A stretch of DNA of 64,000 nucleotides, taken from assembly GCA_036852015.1 (NCBI GenBank), contig JAANDG010000200.1, positions 62,001 through 126,000 of the forward strand, written 5' to 3'. Below are positions 1 to 12,700 of this stretch, piece after piece. The notes beneath the pieces are model-generated. The model did not search any database and was not told the DNA's origin. It saw nothing but the letters and a program-made list of their open reading frames with translations. Position numbers and translations under genes: made by a program. The first letter of the stretch is position 1, and each line of letters opens with the position of its first letter. The stretch comes from Pelodera strongyloides (taxonomy: Eukaryota > Nematoda > Chromadorea > Rhabditida > Rhabditidae).

Positions 1-274
1 TAGGATGCAATATTTTTCTAATTTTCAAGCGCAAAATTCACACACTATTCATCAATTTACCGTGGGCACTCATACCCAACTATTTATCGCAGTTGGCACG
101 CCCATTCGCGCTGATTGGCCAATATCGCAATTGCCACGCCCAATATAGCTTATTGCCCAATGAGAGCGAGAGGGCGTGACAACTGCGATAAATAGTTGGG
201 TATGACTGGCAATGGTAAATTGCTGAATACTGCGTGAATTTTGCGCTTGAAAATTAGAAAAATATCGTATCCTA
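1..274. repeat. Inverted-repeat MITE at the window edge
   Basis: The first 41 bases and the last 41 bases of this stretch are near-perfect reverse complements: TAGGATGCAATATTTTTC at one end, GAAAAATATCGTATCCTA at the other. A second inverted block (ACCCAACTATTTATCGCAGTTG near 77-98 against its complement near 182-203) lies inside. No coding sequence is present. The left boundary is the window edge, so any target duplication on that side cannot be seen. It is not obviously related to the TTAA elements found elsewhere in the window. Confidence 0.85.
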
Positions 275-375
275 CTATATTTGACATAAAGAATCAGATG
301 GAATCATCAAAAATAGGGGTCATTTGAAATGGGCCTGACCCTTTAAAGAACTTTTTTTAGACACTGTTAGCTTAA

Positions 376-574
376 TTCAAGGCAAAATATCTGCCGGTTT
401 TTGAAGCGCATCCAGTCCATCAGCATTCTTATGTCCATCAGCATTCTTATGCAGCATATACAAATTAACATAAATTAGAATAAAAAAATCACTCTAAATT
501 CGAGCAAATTAGCATAAATACGCAAGAATTCAGTTATCCGCGACGCGTTTCAAAAAACGGCCTGTATTTCGCTG
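376..574. repeat. Degenerate copy of TTAA MITE family A
   Basis: The left end carries the family A core (ctgccggtttttgaagcgca) and the right end its complement (gacgcgtttcaaaaaacggcc). A short duplication of 'catcagcattcttatg' lies inside. The termini have lost the clean TTAA-AGCG start, so this is an old copy. Confidence 0.7.
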
Positions 575-988
575 GAAAGGAATATATCGTATATCGAAGT
601 TTTTGTGAGAAATTCAAGATGATTCAAAACTTATTCTCAACTTATGTTAAAATCTACATAAGTATTGATTAATTTCATTTTTTCTACATATTTCATCGTC
701 TGCCTTTTCAAACAAAAATATAGAACTTGGTGTTCGAACCCTCAGTTCTGATTCCCACAACAACAACCTTTAAAATGAATTTTTATCTCTCTCGTTATTC
801 TCTTTTCGGTATTGAAAACTAGGAACTCCGTGATGTTGAACCCGTTTCTCGTTGCTTATTGCTTATGCATTGCACCGCTCACACTCTTGGTCTAGGGGCG
901 AGAATTTACTGTTGAGCGACCTCTTTTTTGGCCTTAAACCCTTTCCTGTGAGGCAGATGTCGTCGGAATGATCCAGATAATTTAGAAT

Positions 989-1162
989 TTAAAGCGAAAC
1001 GCCATCCGGTTTTTGAAACAGAACACCATCGTTTTTATGCAGCTTATGTAAATAAACATAAATTTAAAAAAAATCAAGCTAAATTCGAGCAAATTTGCAT
1101 AAATACGTAAGAATTCAGCTGTCCACGATGTATTTTAAAAACCGGCCAGTATTTCGCTTTAA
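989..1162. repeat. TTAA MITE family A copy
   Basis: Starts TTAA-AGCGAAAC and ends TTTCGCT-TTAA. Internal sequence has the family features: a GGTTTTTGAAAC block near the left end, an AAATTCGAGCAAATTTGCAT block in the middle, and the inverted block near the right end. Confidence 0.85.
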
Positions 1163-2766
1163 ATATGCATACGTATTAATTTAAGGACTTGCGCAAGAAA
1201 TGCTGATTTTTCTGTATATTTCATGAACAATTTCTATTTGTGATCAAGCATCCTTGCGGTGGGCTTTTCTAAGCGTTTAGGTTGAACAAAATTCGTAATA
1301 TTAATTTTTAACCAAACACAGACACCAGACTTATGTAATTTGACCCCATTTTTAAGTGTTTAACTTAGGGGTTCCGGGGTTCATATTAAATTATTTAGTA
1401 ACGTGTTCCTTTATTAGACTTCCTCTCTTTATGTGACCGTGTCTGTGTGTAATCACATATCAACGTATTAAAAGATCAAGCTCATGTGAAAATCAATATA
1501 CTGAGCATTTCTCTGCTAAGGCAGAGATTTCTTGATCAAAACTACAGCCCAAGGCTGAATTCTGTAGCTTCTGTCCTGGGTGTGTCAGGTTCAAGGACTA
1601 GGCTTATTTCACCCTGTGCTTTACTCCGATCCAATATGACGCAAAACCAAAAAGAAACTTTTCTCAACTAAAAGAGTGCGTTTTTTTACCAGAAAGCGGA
1701 AGTACGTTTTTTAGAGAGTCGTGTTTATTTGGGAGAAACGCTTATTCGCATATTATAAACAACTAATCTCAACTTTTCTTCTCTCTGGTTTCTGAAGACT
1801 TATAAGTTTAGAATCTTCTGTTTTATTTTAGGAGTCTTGTTTCAAAAAATCAATATATGTTGCATAGGAGTTTATTTATGCATTAGCTACGGTTCGTTTC
1901 GTGCTAGACTATCCGACTATCGCCGCTTGTTCGCGACTGGGGAAAACGTGTGTTCTTTGCCAAACCTCTGCCAGCTCCTCGCCGCACGCCACCCGAAATA
2001 TTCGCGGCAAACTGCAGTTACTTTTGAGTAGCACCCCGGTCCGTTTCAGTGCCTCATTCTCACTGAGACTCGCGTTCGAGGAAATCTCATTTCAAAAATT
2101 TTATATTTTCATTATTTTATGTAAATACGACAGAACGAAACCGACATAAACCCCCTCTGCACCAATTAAGCGTAAAGGCAAATTTCTATCCCATTACTGT
2201 GGGTTGAGGGTATATGTATGTAAATCTTAATCGTCAATTTGTGTAATAGAATTTAAATAATGGTAGATTTTGCAGCCCTTTCTGTGACACGAGCTGACAT
2301 TTTAATTATTTGAGAATTGAACGAATTAATTAACACCTTTTGCGAATTACACATATATGTTCTATATTTTATCATTCTTGTTTGAAGAATAAAATGAAGT
2401 AAATTTTGTAAATGATTAATCGAGCTTCAGCTGAGAAGCACTCTGACTCTGTTGTAAAATAAACAACTCGGCCGCAATATTGTCCGCGTTACAGTGATAA
2501 CACTTTGGGTGTTCGCGGCAGAGATTGCGCACACCCCTGGCTACCAGGGTTTATCACGTACGCAGTTTATAAACAAATTCAAAGCGCGTACTCCACCCCC
2601 TCTCTTTCTACTGAAACGGCAATGTTAATAAGTGAAAATGACAATTCTGACATTTTGTTGAACACAGCACGTTTCATGTATTATTCAGAGACGCGGCGAT
2701 TTTTGACTTACCCCGAACGGTTCTTTTAGAAAAGAAATATTGGGTGGCATTTACGGAGGTGCACTG

Positions 2767-2937
2767 TTAAAGCGAAATGCTAGCCTCTTTGGAAAATTTG
2801 CGTATGATAAGCAAATCCTATGTATCCGATGCTAATTTTGTACGATTGCCGTGGACGACCGTACAAAATTAGCATAGGATACATAGGATTTGCTTATCAT
2901 ATGCACATTTTCCAAAGGGGCTAGCATTTCGCTTTAA
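2767..2937. repeat. 171-bp near-perfect hairpin element, copy 1
   Basis: Runs from TTAA-AGCGAAATGCTAGC to GCTAGCATTTCGCT-TTAA. The arms are about 75 bases each and almost perfectly complementary, around a short centre (ttgccgtggacgac). A second copy of exactly the same length lies at 18487-18657. The ends match family A for only about ten bases, so this is a separate family with the same terminal signature. Confidence 0.9.
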
Positions 2938-4050
2938 AGATTTGAAATTAAATGCCTTGATTACCGTTTATTTACACTAAATTATATCGTTATAACACGT
3001 TCGTTTTCTTTCCATTTGTTTACACGCTACCAAAATAAAAATCGAGAACCAGTGGGGTTTTGTGCAGTATTGTTTTGTTGTTCCTTTGTAGTTTGTAGTT
3101 TTACATAAGAATATATACTTTTCTGATTTTCTCTATCTAAGCCAGACCCTTTAGTAGCTGGCCTTTACTCAGAAATAGGATCTGCCACTTGGAGGAAATA
3201 TACATGTAATCATCATGTCAACCGCGCCTCTCATAAGTTGCATAGGAAGTACCAGCCAGAAACCCAGCTCGATTATGCCTATATTTACTTTAGCGGCTTT
3301 TCCTTATCGATAAATCGGCATAACACCCGGTTTTTTAAAACTACGATATTCCCATATAGTGTGTGTAACTTATTGTCCAACGGACGCTTCAAAAATCTGT
3401 CGTTATCTCTCTTTAAAAACCAAATTATTAGCCAATCACATCTTAATAGATGAAAAAAAATTCTAATAAAAATAACAATTTCAATGAATAATAGTAAAAG
3501 CTGCAAACTGAGCTTTTCACACGTATTTTCTTTTTGGTGAGAAGCCACGAATTCATTCTAAATTCCACATAAAACGTGTTCTAAAACAACCCATTTTACA
3601 CGGACATTTACCCATTTCACATTTCGACCTTTATTTCAAATCAGACATTCAATTTGGCCAATTTGCGTGCGAAATCATTTTTTATTTATAAGATTGTTTT
3701 TTTATGAAAACCGTATCAGTAATATGCTAATTTTAAGCCCGCCCCTCAAACCCCAAAGCTCTTTTGAAATTTATTCCCAACATTTGCGTGCCTCTGCCTC
3801 TGTTGGACTAATACATTAATTAGAATACAGCAGTCTAGCAATTAGATATTCGAAGAGTACTGTGGTTAAAAATTAATTACGCAAAGTTGTGTGAATTGCG
3901 AGAGAGAAAATGCAATGTTCCATGAAAGTTAAAGTAATGTTGAATAATGTGAAACCTGACCTGTAAACAGACCTATATATACACACAGCCGAGAAGTAAA
4001 GTTGCGATGTTGCCATTGATGTTCCAAACTTTTATTTGCGCGTATATTTT

Positions 4051-4221
4051 TTAAAGCGAAATATCGGCCGGTTTTTGAAGCTCATCGTGGACAGCTGAAT
4101 TCTTACGTATTTATGCTAATTTGCTCGATTTTTCATTCTAATTTATGGTCATTTGCATATGCTGAATAAGAATGCTGGCGTACTTGATGTGTTTCAAAAA
4201 CCGACCGGTATTTCGCTTTAA
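4051..4221. repeat. TTAA MITE family A copy, well preserved
   Basis: TTAA-AGCGAAATATCGGCC at the left and GGTATTTCGCT-TTAA at the right, with the usual inverted 'GGTTTTTGAA' blocks just inside. No open frame is conserved between copies, as expected for a non-autonomous element. Confidence 0.9.
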
Positions 4222-4335
4222 AACAATACAAACAAAGAATGAGTCTCTAAGAATTAAATTCCAATTTCCGAATTCCGAATTCCGAATTCCGAGTATTTAT
4301 TCTGATTTATCATCGCATTACACTGAAAATGTCAT

Positions 4336-4646
4336 TTAATGGGGTTTCCATGTATGCAATTCGCACTTGCAAAAATGACAAACCGCTGTCCATGTTCGAG
4401 TCAATGTAAATGACAAGGTCCCGCAGCGATTTTGAATCTAGTACGGATCTATTTCAAATAGCACGGGTCTGATGCGGTTCTGTTCCAAATAGCACGGGTC
4501 TGGGGCACTTTCGCTGCAGGACCATGTCAAACGTGCGATTCGCATGGGTTACGGTAGGCAGTTGACATGCATGTAAAATGACTTGAACATGGACAGCGGT
4601 TTGTCATTTTCGCAAGTGCGAATCGCAAACATGGAAACCCCATTAA
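4336..4646. repeat. 311-bp TTAA element of the TGGGGTTTCC family
   Basis: TTAA-TGGGGTTTCCATG at the left and CATGGAAACCCCA-TTAA at the right. The inverted arms extend inward for about 65 bases (GTCCATGTTCGAGTCA against TGACTTGAACATGGAC). The target duplication is TTAA as in family A, but the terminal sequence is unrelated to AGCGAAAT. A truncated relative is at 29363-29608. Confidence 0.88.
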
Positions 4647-5549
4647 TGTCATCGTTTCGAAAAAGTAAAAAAAAAATAACAATTATTAGTGTCCGTGTGT
4701 TTGTCTGTGTCTCTCTGAAATAGGTGCTATTTCGTGTTTCCTCTGACGAGATGAATTTGTTTATGAAATTTGTTACATATATATAATCGTTTTTTTTGGG
4801 ACATCAAAAAAGCTGAACGTCTATAATTTCTACATTTTCTTGCCTTACTAATTTTTAAGAGATTGTAGATCAAAAAGAAGTGCTTAAATTTAATCCCTAT
4901 CATTTTATCGCTTAATTTTAAACGGAAATAAGTATACGAGTAATCCGCTATCCTCACTAATATTCCACCTGACAAAGTCGAAGCGCCGAATTTTGACTTT
5001 AGCGAAAAAATCCTTCCATTTAATTTCTCTACTGTACTTTTTTTTACTTATTTTTGCACTGTACCGTACCATATCTCGATAAAAGGAAGAAATAGAACAT
5101 GTAATTCGCGTGAGCCTCCTCCTTTAATTATCATCCTAAAAGTAGCAGTTAATCAAGTGGATTTCTCCGCTGGTCGCCAACCGCAGCGCGAACCAAACAT
5201 GCGTTACGCCGCTGCTCCGGGGTCCCCAGAATGGCGGGATTTTGAAATCGCCCAGTGCTCAAACGGTACTGTACTAGTATGTAGACGAAATATTTATCCT
5301 CTGTTGCCTTTTAGAGAGTTTAATACTTCTGTTCGCAATTACTTTGAAATGAAAACTATAAACCTGGTAGCATATCCCTTTAAAATGCTCTATATTGTCT
5401 GAATGAATATCCATCAACGCTTTTATTTTTCGAAATCACGTTGCCATGCGCTTCAGCTTTTTGCAGGGAAATCACTCCCTGATTTTCATTTCATTTCCGG
5501 CTTATTGTTATATGAATAATGATGCTTTTGGATTAATCTGAATGCAAAG

Positions 5550-5720
5550 TTAAAGCGAAATACCGGCCGGTTTTTGAAACGCATAGTGGACAACTGACTT
5601 CCTACGTAGTGATGCAAATTTGCTCGATTTTTTTATTCTGATTTATGTTCATTTGCATAAACTGCATAGGAATGCTGGTCTGCTCGATATGTTTCAAAAC
5701 CGGCCGGTGTTTCGCTTTAA
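5550..5720. repeat. TTAA MITE family A copy
   Basis: TTAA-AGCGAAATACCGGCCGG to CCGGCCGGTGTTTCGCT-TTAA, the same size as the copy at 4051 (171 bases). It is one of the cleanest copies in the window. Confidence 0.9.
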
Positions 5721-7240
5721 AGGATCGCAGTCACTACAGATTCGTATTTTTTATTCGCTTTTCATTAAATATTCAAATATGTGAAGAAAACTACGATTCC
5801 AGCACCAAAGTACGGCAAAACGAACTCAGGGAGAGAAATCCCTGTGTATGAGTTTTACTAGCATACCGTAGTTTATAATTGCCCGTATAGAGTTTCATAA
5901 TAAATACCCTGCAGTGATAAACCACGCGCCAGGTCCAGGTGTAACACTGCAGGCTGTTCACTCTCCAAGTACCCCTGGCAATTGCATATATGCAATGACC
6001 GTCGCCGTATTTACCAAAACCCATTTTTATTGATTTCTCTAACTGAGTTCGCTTTTATGTGGCTTTTTACTGGATGCATATTGTTTTATAAATCTTCTTG
6101 CATCTAATAAAAATCGAATAAAAAGGTTGAATTTGAAGTGACTGCCTTCCTTTAAAGGGAATATCCTCCCCATTTTTGTCTGGTCCATATCATACATAGT
6201 CTTCCGAGGCGCTAGATCAAAGGAATTGCGTATTGACTTCTGATTAGAAGCCAGAAACTGTTGAACGGCATTTTATGTAACTTTTGTTCGTATTTAGGTA
6301 ATTAGATAAGTTATGTGATGTTGACAATTGAATTATGGATATAAATTACCTTCAACCTGGAGAGTGGGAGCAAACTCAGTTACTTCTTAATTCGCTTGAT
6401 AGCAATAAAGCAAGGCCATTTTCCTAGAATTTTGATGCACATTATTGTTCATATATTTCTTTTCAAGTGGAATCTATGCATATTACCCATATGTACACGC
6501 TTGTGAAAAAAATGTGTGTACGAAATAGACGATCGAATGACTCAATTATATTTAGTTTTAATCTTATTACGAAATTAATCTTTCTTGAAACCTTAGAAAC
6601 TCTTACGTCTTACGTGGAGCTATCCTGCTACACTAACTGCTGCAAGTCAACCATAACATAACATAGACTATTAAGGTTCGTAAATGCCATCGCGTAGTGT
6701 GACTAACCTAACTATGTGACTAACCTAAAGGCTCCAAGTAAGTAGTTAGAAAGATATACTTGCTAGCAAAACTTCCATAATCGTTTCGTTTTCAATAACA
6801 AAATCATTTCTCATCCGATTTATCTTGTTCTGAAATCCGGAAATTGGAAATCGAAAGTCGAAACAGATGACTTTGGCTTTAAAAACAGCAGATGTCATGA
6901 CTTTCCCACTATTTATAGTGGAAAAGGGCACAATTAATCGTCAGCTTCGCGTTTTTCTTCCCAGATATTTTCCGGCCTGTGACACAGCACTTTCACTGTT
7001 TGCCAGAGATGTAAATCTCATATTTTTATCATTTACTAAAGCTATATAACCCCGTAATTTCTTTCTCTAATCGAGAAGGATATAATTTTAGTTGTCGCTG
7101 AAGGACTATTTATTAAGCTCACCAATGAAATTATCCTAGAAATTTAATAACTAACTCGCAAATTGTTTTCACAACATTTTTCCTAACCATTTTACGGGCA
7201 AAATGACAACTTATTTAATTACGGTAAATAATTTTCCATT

Positions 7241-7250
7241 TATTTTTCAG
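7241..7250 (+). promoter_or_regulatory. Splice acceptor in front of a candidate first ATG
   Basis: The stretch tatttttcag is a textbook nematode acceptor and lies eight bases before ATG-ATG at 7259. Nematode mRNAs often receive a trans-spliced leader just upstream of the start codon, so this may be a trans-splice site. A cis-spliced upstream exon is equally possible from sequence alone. Confidence 0.5.
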
Positions 7251-7258
7251 TATTTAAA

Positions 7259-7403
7259 ATGATGCGTATCAAAGAGGCCGTTCTTCGAAAGAAAATTATT
7301 CAACAATTAAATGAGGATTGGAGAGAATATGAGGACGAAATTGCAGGTAAAGATTTTCGATTTTATAATAATAATCATAAAATAATAATAATAATAATCA
7401 TAA

Positions 7404-7471
<68 letters not shown>

Positions 7472-8868
7472 AATTCAATAATTAATAAAATAAGTGGGGT
7501 ACTCCTTTAATTTGATTTGAGAATTTGATTTACTACTTTGAATTTTAAAACTACTGAATTCTTTCATCGCTCTATGGCGTTGCGCTCTTTATAAGAGTCT
7601 AATGAGCATTTAAACGTATTTACAATATTTATTCGTTATTTATCCGACTTTTAACGAGAAGACTTAACGACAAGAAAAGTAATTCTACCTTTAGGTCTGT
7701 ATACGGTCCACGGGTCCACGGGGTTTTTCTTAGAAAAGATAGTTTTTCAGCTACCCCACAGTAGATCGGTTCGTGTAAAAAGACAATGTTTTGTAGCCCA
7801 CCTGGCTTCTTATTGATCTTTCAAGTTTACTGCAATTTTCTTCGTTAACTATATTTAGTTTGATTTGGTTATCGCTTTCAGGTATCAGTATTTTTTTCGG
7901 TTTGAGGTGAATATTCTGTCAAATGGTATTAATATTTCACTTTAATTTGTCAAATCAAATATAATTTGCTATATGTGTGCTGGCTTTATCTTTTAACGCT
8001 TGGCGGTTTCATTGGGAGCTTTTAGTAGTTACGTTACCTAACAACCTAACGCTCTAACTTTACTGCTAAATGTCTCCTTGCTTAGCACTTCTTCGTTCTG
8101 AAGCTCATAATCGCGACGGCGACGAACAGGCACATTTGCGGCACTTGAGCAGCAAGAGCCTGGCGGCCTTCCTGCGAGTCGTGCAGTCACTCCAGCCCAA
8201 CTCAAATAGGACGTCTTCCCGCGGGCCTACAACCAGCACACCGGCGGCGCGTGGATCGCTCAAGCGCTGCGTCAAGTTCGACACTGGTACGGTTCTGGCG
8301 CAATGCATGTCAGCATGTGGATAGTAGTTTAGGTTGCAATGTAACTGCACACAATTTACAACCACTTATACCAATGCCGCCACCTGTTACCATTGTCCAT
8401 GGGTGCGGCTACTGGTAGATGTCTCACGCACACACGCACGCACACGCACGCATTCATATATTCATATAATAACCAATAATATAAATGAAAATTGATCAAT
8501 AATATTATCAGGTGTGAGTTTTTTCAGTTTTGCTTATTGTTAATATGATTTATATAACAGCTTATTGCTTTTGTCATTTCTCTGTGTACTGTGTACGTGT
8601 ACTGTACACATGTACACATTTGTGTCAGTAGCCAGGATATACGATATACAGTGTCACGACATACGAAACAAGCCACCCACAGTGATCCGGTAACGTGATA
8701 CACACTTATTCCGTTCAAATAACTTTGGCCCTAGGTGTGGATCTTAGGCTTAGGCTTAGGCTTGTTGCCAGGTTATCAATAATCTGAATACAGAAAAGCG
8801 ACGTTCGTCACCAAAGGAAAAGAATCTCAAGCTCAACAATAAGAATACTAAGAAAGGACCACGGAAGG
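7259..8868 (+). CDS. Candidate N-terminal exons of the globin gene
   Basis: Three exons join in one frame: 7259-7346, 8086-8286 and 8794-8868. Exon 1 starts MMRIKEAVLRKKIIQQLNED and looks like a charged amphipathic helix. Exon 2 continues the helical sequence and then turns Ser/Thr/Pro-rich. Exon 3 is Lys/Asn-rich and basic. The first two junctions are in phase and have good acceptors. The third exon can end at 8868 in phase 1, but the next confident exon (9755) needs phase 0 at its start. Either an intervening exon is missing or another donor is used, for example TGG|GTTAAA at about 8901, which restores phase. I link these exons to the globin because they are on the same strand, the chain has no stop, and no other partner is in range. 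No family is recognised in this part. Confidence 0.5.
7366..7470. repeat. AAT/ATA trinucleotide microsatellite
   Basis: About 100 bases of ATA/AAT triplets with a few interruptions (ATCATAAAATAATA), starting about 20 bases inside the first intron. A shorter array of the same triplet lies at 9003-9033. Confidence 0.9.
8744..8761 (+). repeat. Interstitial telomeric repeat, (TTAGGC)3
   Basis: Three perfect TTAGGC units. TTAGGC is the nematode telomere unit, and short internal arrays are common in nematode chromosomes. This is one of the main clues to the host lineage. Confidence 0.85.
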
Positions 8869-9423
8869 GTGAACTAAGTAGAAGTACATTCATTTTCTGG
8901 GTTAAACTGGGTATTTTTATTTTGGGAATGCTTTTTATTTTATTTTTTTTATTACAATCTACTCTATGTTATCATTAGATTGGAGTACGCCGGTTTCTAA
9001 CTTATAATAATAATAATAATAATAATAATAATTTATTGACACATTATATAAAGTATATAAGTGTGCATCATATAAAATGATGATGAGAAGTTGGGCAAAT
9101 TAAGCCACATGTAACGATTAGCTTGAGGTTCGTTTATAAGAGAAGAGTATATTCTATCATTTGATTCAGTTGCGAAAAATGGTAAGCGATTTGTAATTGC
9201 CGCTAATTATCGGAATGGCTTATGAATAATTATAATTGCCGCTTTGACTGTAATTATGGGAATCCCTTCTGAATAATTATCCAATTTACGACAAATTTGG
9301 TTTGATTTTGAATATTACCCACAAGAATGCAGAAGCAGAAGCACAAAACGGAAACAACAAAAGCACTGCATGATAATATTGTAATAATATACGCACGACG
9401 ATCAGCCATGTCCTAATCCCACC

Positions 9424-9545
9424 GTAAAGCGAAATACTGTCCGGTTTTTGAAACGCATCCGGTGCACCAGAATTCTTATGCAGCTTATGCAAATGAACAT
9501 ACATTACAATAAAAAAAGGAGTTAAATTCGGGCAACTCAGCATAT
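9424..9545. repeat. Truncated family A MITE (left part only)
   Basis: Begins taaagcgaaatactgtccgg and follows family A (GGTTTTTGAAACGCATC, TTATGCAGCTTATGCAAATGA) until about 9545. The right terminus is absent. It lies in the intron before the exon at 9755. Confidence 0.8.
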
Positions 9546-9754
9546 AGGATTGTTCATGGTAGTTTCTAAATTTCCAATTATTTTTCATACACGCGTTGAC
9601 ATTTATCCGATCATCACAATTTTTTGGTTTCACATGCATGGTGCCGTATTATATTGCACATCTTTTGTAATGCGCCGGGCTTTGGTACCTCTCAACAATT
9701 GATTCAAGACATAAATATGTGCCATATCGCATTTCAAATTATCGGGGGTACCAG

Positions 9755-12700
9755 AGCAGGAAACCACCGGTGAATATCCAATGGTATGCTAATTTAGCTA
9801 CATCTCCCGTCTGTACCGGTGCTACGGTACCCACAGTACAAGAAGAAACAACGGAATCGCAGAGAAGTAGACGCGAAGAACCGAGTAATGTGCATTCACT
9901 ACAACCTTTTGTCGATGAATTGCAGAATAGGATGACAGTATATCAGGTCGGTAAGGAAATTAGCTGATATCTCCTAGCATAGGAGGTGCCCAATCTTACA
10001 AGGGAAGCTTGAACCATGGCCTCGACCTTTAGAGCCACGAACCACACACAGTTTTGTAGAGAATTTCATTCTGAACAACTTTGTCATAGGAAATTCTAAA
10101 GGACGAGGCCATGGTTCAAGCTTCCCTTGTTTGGCTGCTATGGTAGTGCCTTCAGCCTTATTGTTAGGCTTATGTAGAGGAGGGCATCCAGACTTGGTAT
10201 CGTGAGCTCCATCATTGCAGGAAGGTCAACATTGTATTGCAAGTAGTGAGGTACGGTATTACAAGTATTATTGTTTAGAAAAGAGCCCTTCGTGTAACGT
10301 GGAAAAGATTGTCGGAAGCACCGAAGACATCTGGACGTGGAACTATTCACATTATGCAAAAAGTAAGTTTCCCATGCCTACTCTCTTCTCTCCTTTCTCT
10401 TTTCCCCTTTTTTAATAAATAAATATTTTACACTCAAGAGCGCGTTCCTTTATGGGGTTTGAAGTATACCAAAAATTCGGTGTGGTTCTGTCAATACTAC
10501 CGTATTTCTGCATGAAACTTGCATATATAATATAAAAATTTTTTTTAATATATATATATATATATTCTCGTGTAATTCCAAGATACGGTAAAATTTCAGC
10601 ATACTTGCAACCCCCATTACGCAACAAGAGTGCGTTCCTTTATTCAAGGGTGGTTCAATACAGTACCCCAAAGATTATTACTTGATCGCAGAGGTCCTGA
10701 GCAGAGTAGGCGACGAGTTTTACAGATTTCATAACCCTTTTGGTTTTCCACTACACAACTATTGTTCCAGATTCTCGACAAAATGATCGAACTCGAGCCA
10801 AAGGTTCCAGCATTATTCTACAAATCGGCCTTCTTATCTTGCATACAGGATCGGCAGTGTGGTGAGTGAGATGAAGTTTCTTATTTCGTATTATTTACCA
10901 AAAAATACTAATTAACAGTCAAGTACTATCACCACTTTCTAGTAGTGTAGTCATACAAGCTCGTCTCACAAACAAAGTACATAACAGCCCGTATTCGTTG
11001 AGTACGGGATAATATAATTTACAGGGAGTTCGAAAAGTTTGCTTCTTTTTCTCTGTGGAAATTACAGACCTCTTTAGAGATGCCCAATATGTATGATTCT
11101 ATACAGATTAGCATAAGGTCCACAATCTGTTTCAGGTCGAAGTAATGGCACGATTGGCACAATATCTACAACAAGGGATCACGCACTGATATTTGTGGAG
11201 TATATTGGGGCCATTCTTCAACTAATGTTCGAAGGAACAACGGATAAGGACTTGCCGAGTCCGGAACAAATTGGTGAGGCTTTCGAATTGATTACCATTT
11301 ATGTCTAACTGATTCGCCAGTTATGAAAATCCTTGAATTCTCGGTAACCACTATGCTGAAGCCAGTTGTATGCTGCAATATGCCACAAAAGGGAAAGTGA
11401 CAGAGAGAGTGACATAGAGAGAGAGAGAGAGGAGAGAGAGAGTGTGACAGAGAGAGAGAGGGAGAGAGAGGCTATCCATCTGTTAAATCAGAGTCCTTGT
11501 TTCACAAGCCAAGCGGTCAGTTAAACCGAAAATTCCAGGACAATTGCACATCAAACTATATCCACTCGGCTTCGACAGGCACATGTGGCAAGTACTTGGA
11601 GAGAGTTTTGCCGAGGTGAGGAATTTTGTTGTAATTTACAATCTGTTTTATCATCTACATAGAGACTGTGTCGCAGAGTAGTCATAAGTCATATATACCC
11701 TAAGCATGTTTTATCAGACGAAAAAAGCGAAGAATTTATTCAGTAAAGAAGTTTTCCACATAGTGTTACTATAGTCTGAATCCAAAATCCGTTAATGACC
11801 TTACGTCGACTTAAAATAATTTCGTTTCAAGGTAGTACTGTACTGTCTTTAACAATAATTCAGGTCATGTTCGCTCAAGAGTGCGTGCGCGCCTACCCGC
11901 ACGCGGCCTCTGCCTGGAGTCTTCTGGCCTTGACGTTCACCGATAAAATGTACTCTTCCTGCAAACCACCCAAGGATCTCAAGAAAGATGTGGGTCGATG
12001 TTTCTTTGAGTATCTCCCTTTGGTTGGGGAGAGTTCGCCTCGTGAAAAATGATCGCGCCTGTTCTTCGCCAACTAGTCGCCAGGTTTACCGCTACACCAA
12101 AAAGTGTTCCACAAGGCCTCCAAAATGGAACCGATACTATTCAATTTATTAGTTTTTCATTGTAAGTCCCCCTGTCATTTCAGAGCAAGTGGAACTATGA
12201 CCAGGTCTCTCCTTCGTGTCCCTCCAATTGTACTTCTTCTGATTCGGGATGTCCGTCGAGTAACAAAAATTCGCTGAGATCACAAAATTCGGATGCGGAA
12301 AGAAGTAGTGAAGCGACGAGCGGTGTTGACAGGTATATACGATGTTATATTTACCGATCCAATCAAGAACACTGAGGTTAAGCGCTTCTCTTAGACAGTA
12401 TGTACATTATTAGGCACTATAACTATGTCATGTCCGAAGTTACAGACATACAGGTTCGGCTACCTTTCCACTGTGTCTTACAATTAGTGTTGCGATTATT
12501 AGGATCTTTGCATTCCAGTAATTGCTCTCCGCTCGGTCACCGTCCGCATCCGCATCGAATGATCTCCATCCGACCGCCTTCTCTATTCGTTCCAACTAAT
12601 TTGATACGAAGTGACACTCCTTCATCCTCTGCATATTCTAACGATTATCAGGAGCCAGAAGGCAGACAGGTTAGGCTTATACAATCTTATCTTATACTAT

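Larger units (their letters stand above)
275..7250. other. Gene-poor repeat-rich stretch upstream of the globin gene
   Basis: No exon chain with conserved splice phase could be built here on either strand. The stretch holds TTAA-type MITE copies (376-574, 989-1162, 2767-2937, 4051-4221, 4336-4646, 5550-5720) and AT-rich filler. Two patches have coding-like, GC-richer composition: 1901-2035 (+) and 5150-5270 (+). The second could encode Met-Arg-Tyr-Ala-Ala-Ala and onward from 5199, but neither matches a family I know or joins to another exon. A promoter for the globin gene should lie near the right end, but I see no specific element. Confidence 0.6.

Noticed and set aside
10221..10362. Longer version of the globin helix A exon starting at 10221
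   Set aside because: The frame open from 10221 gives no globin sequence and breaks phase with exon 10771. The acceptor at 10277-10278 gives KRALRVTWKRLS, a proper helix A, in phase.
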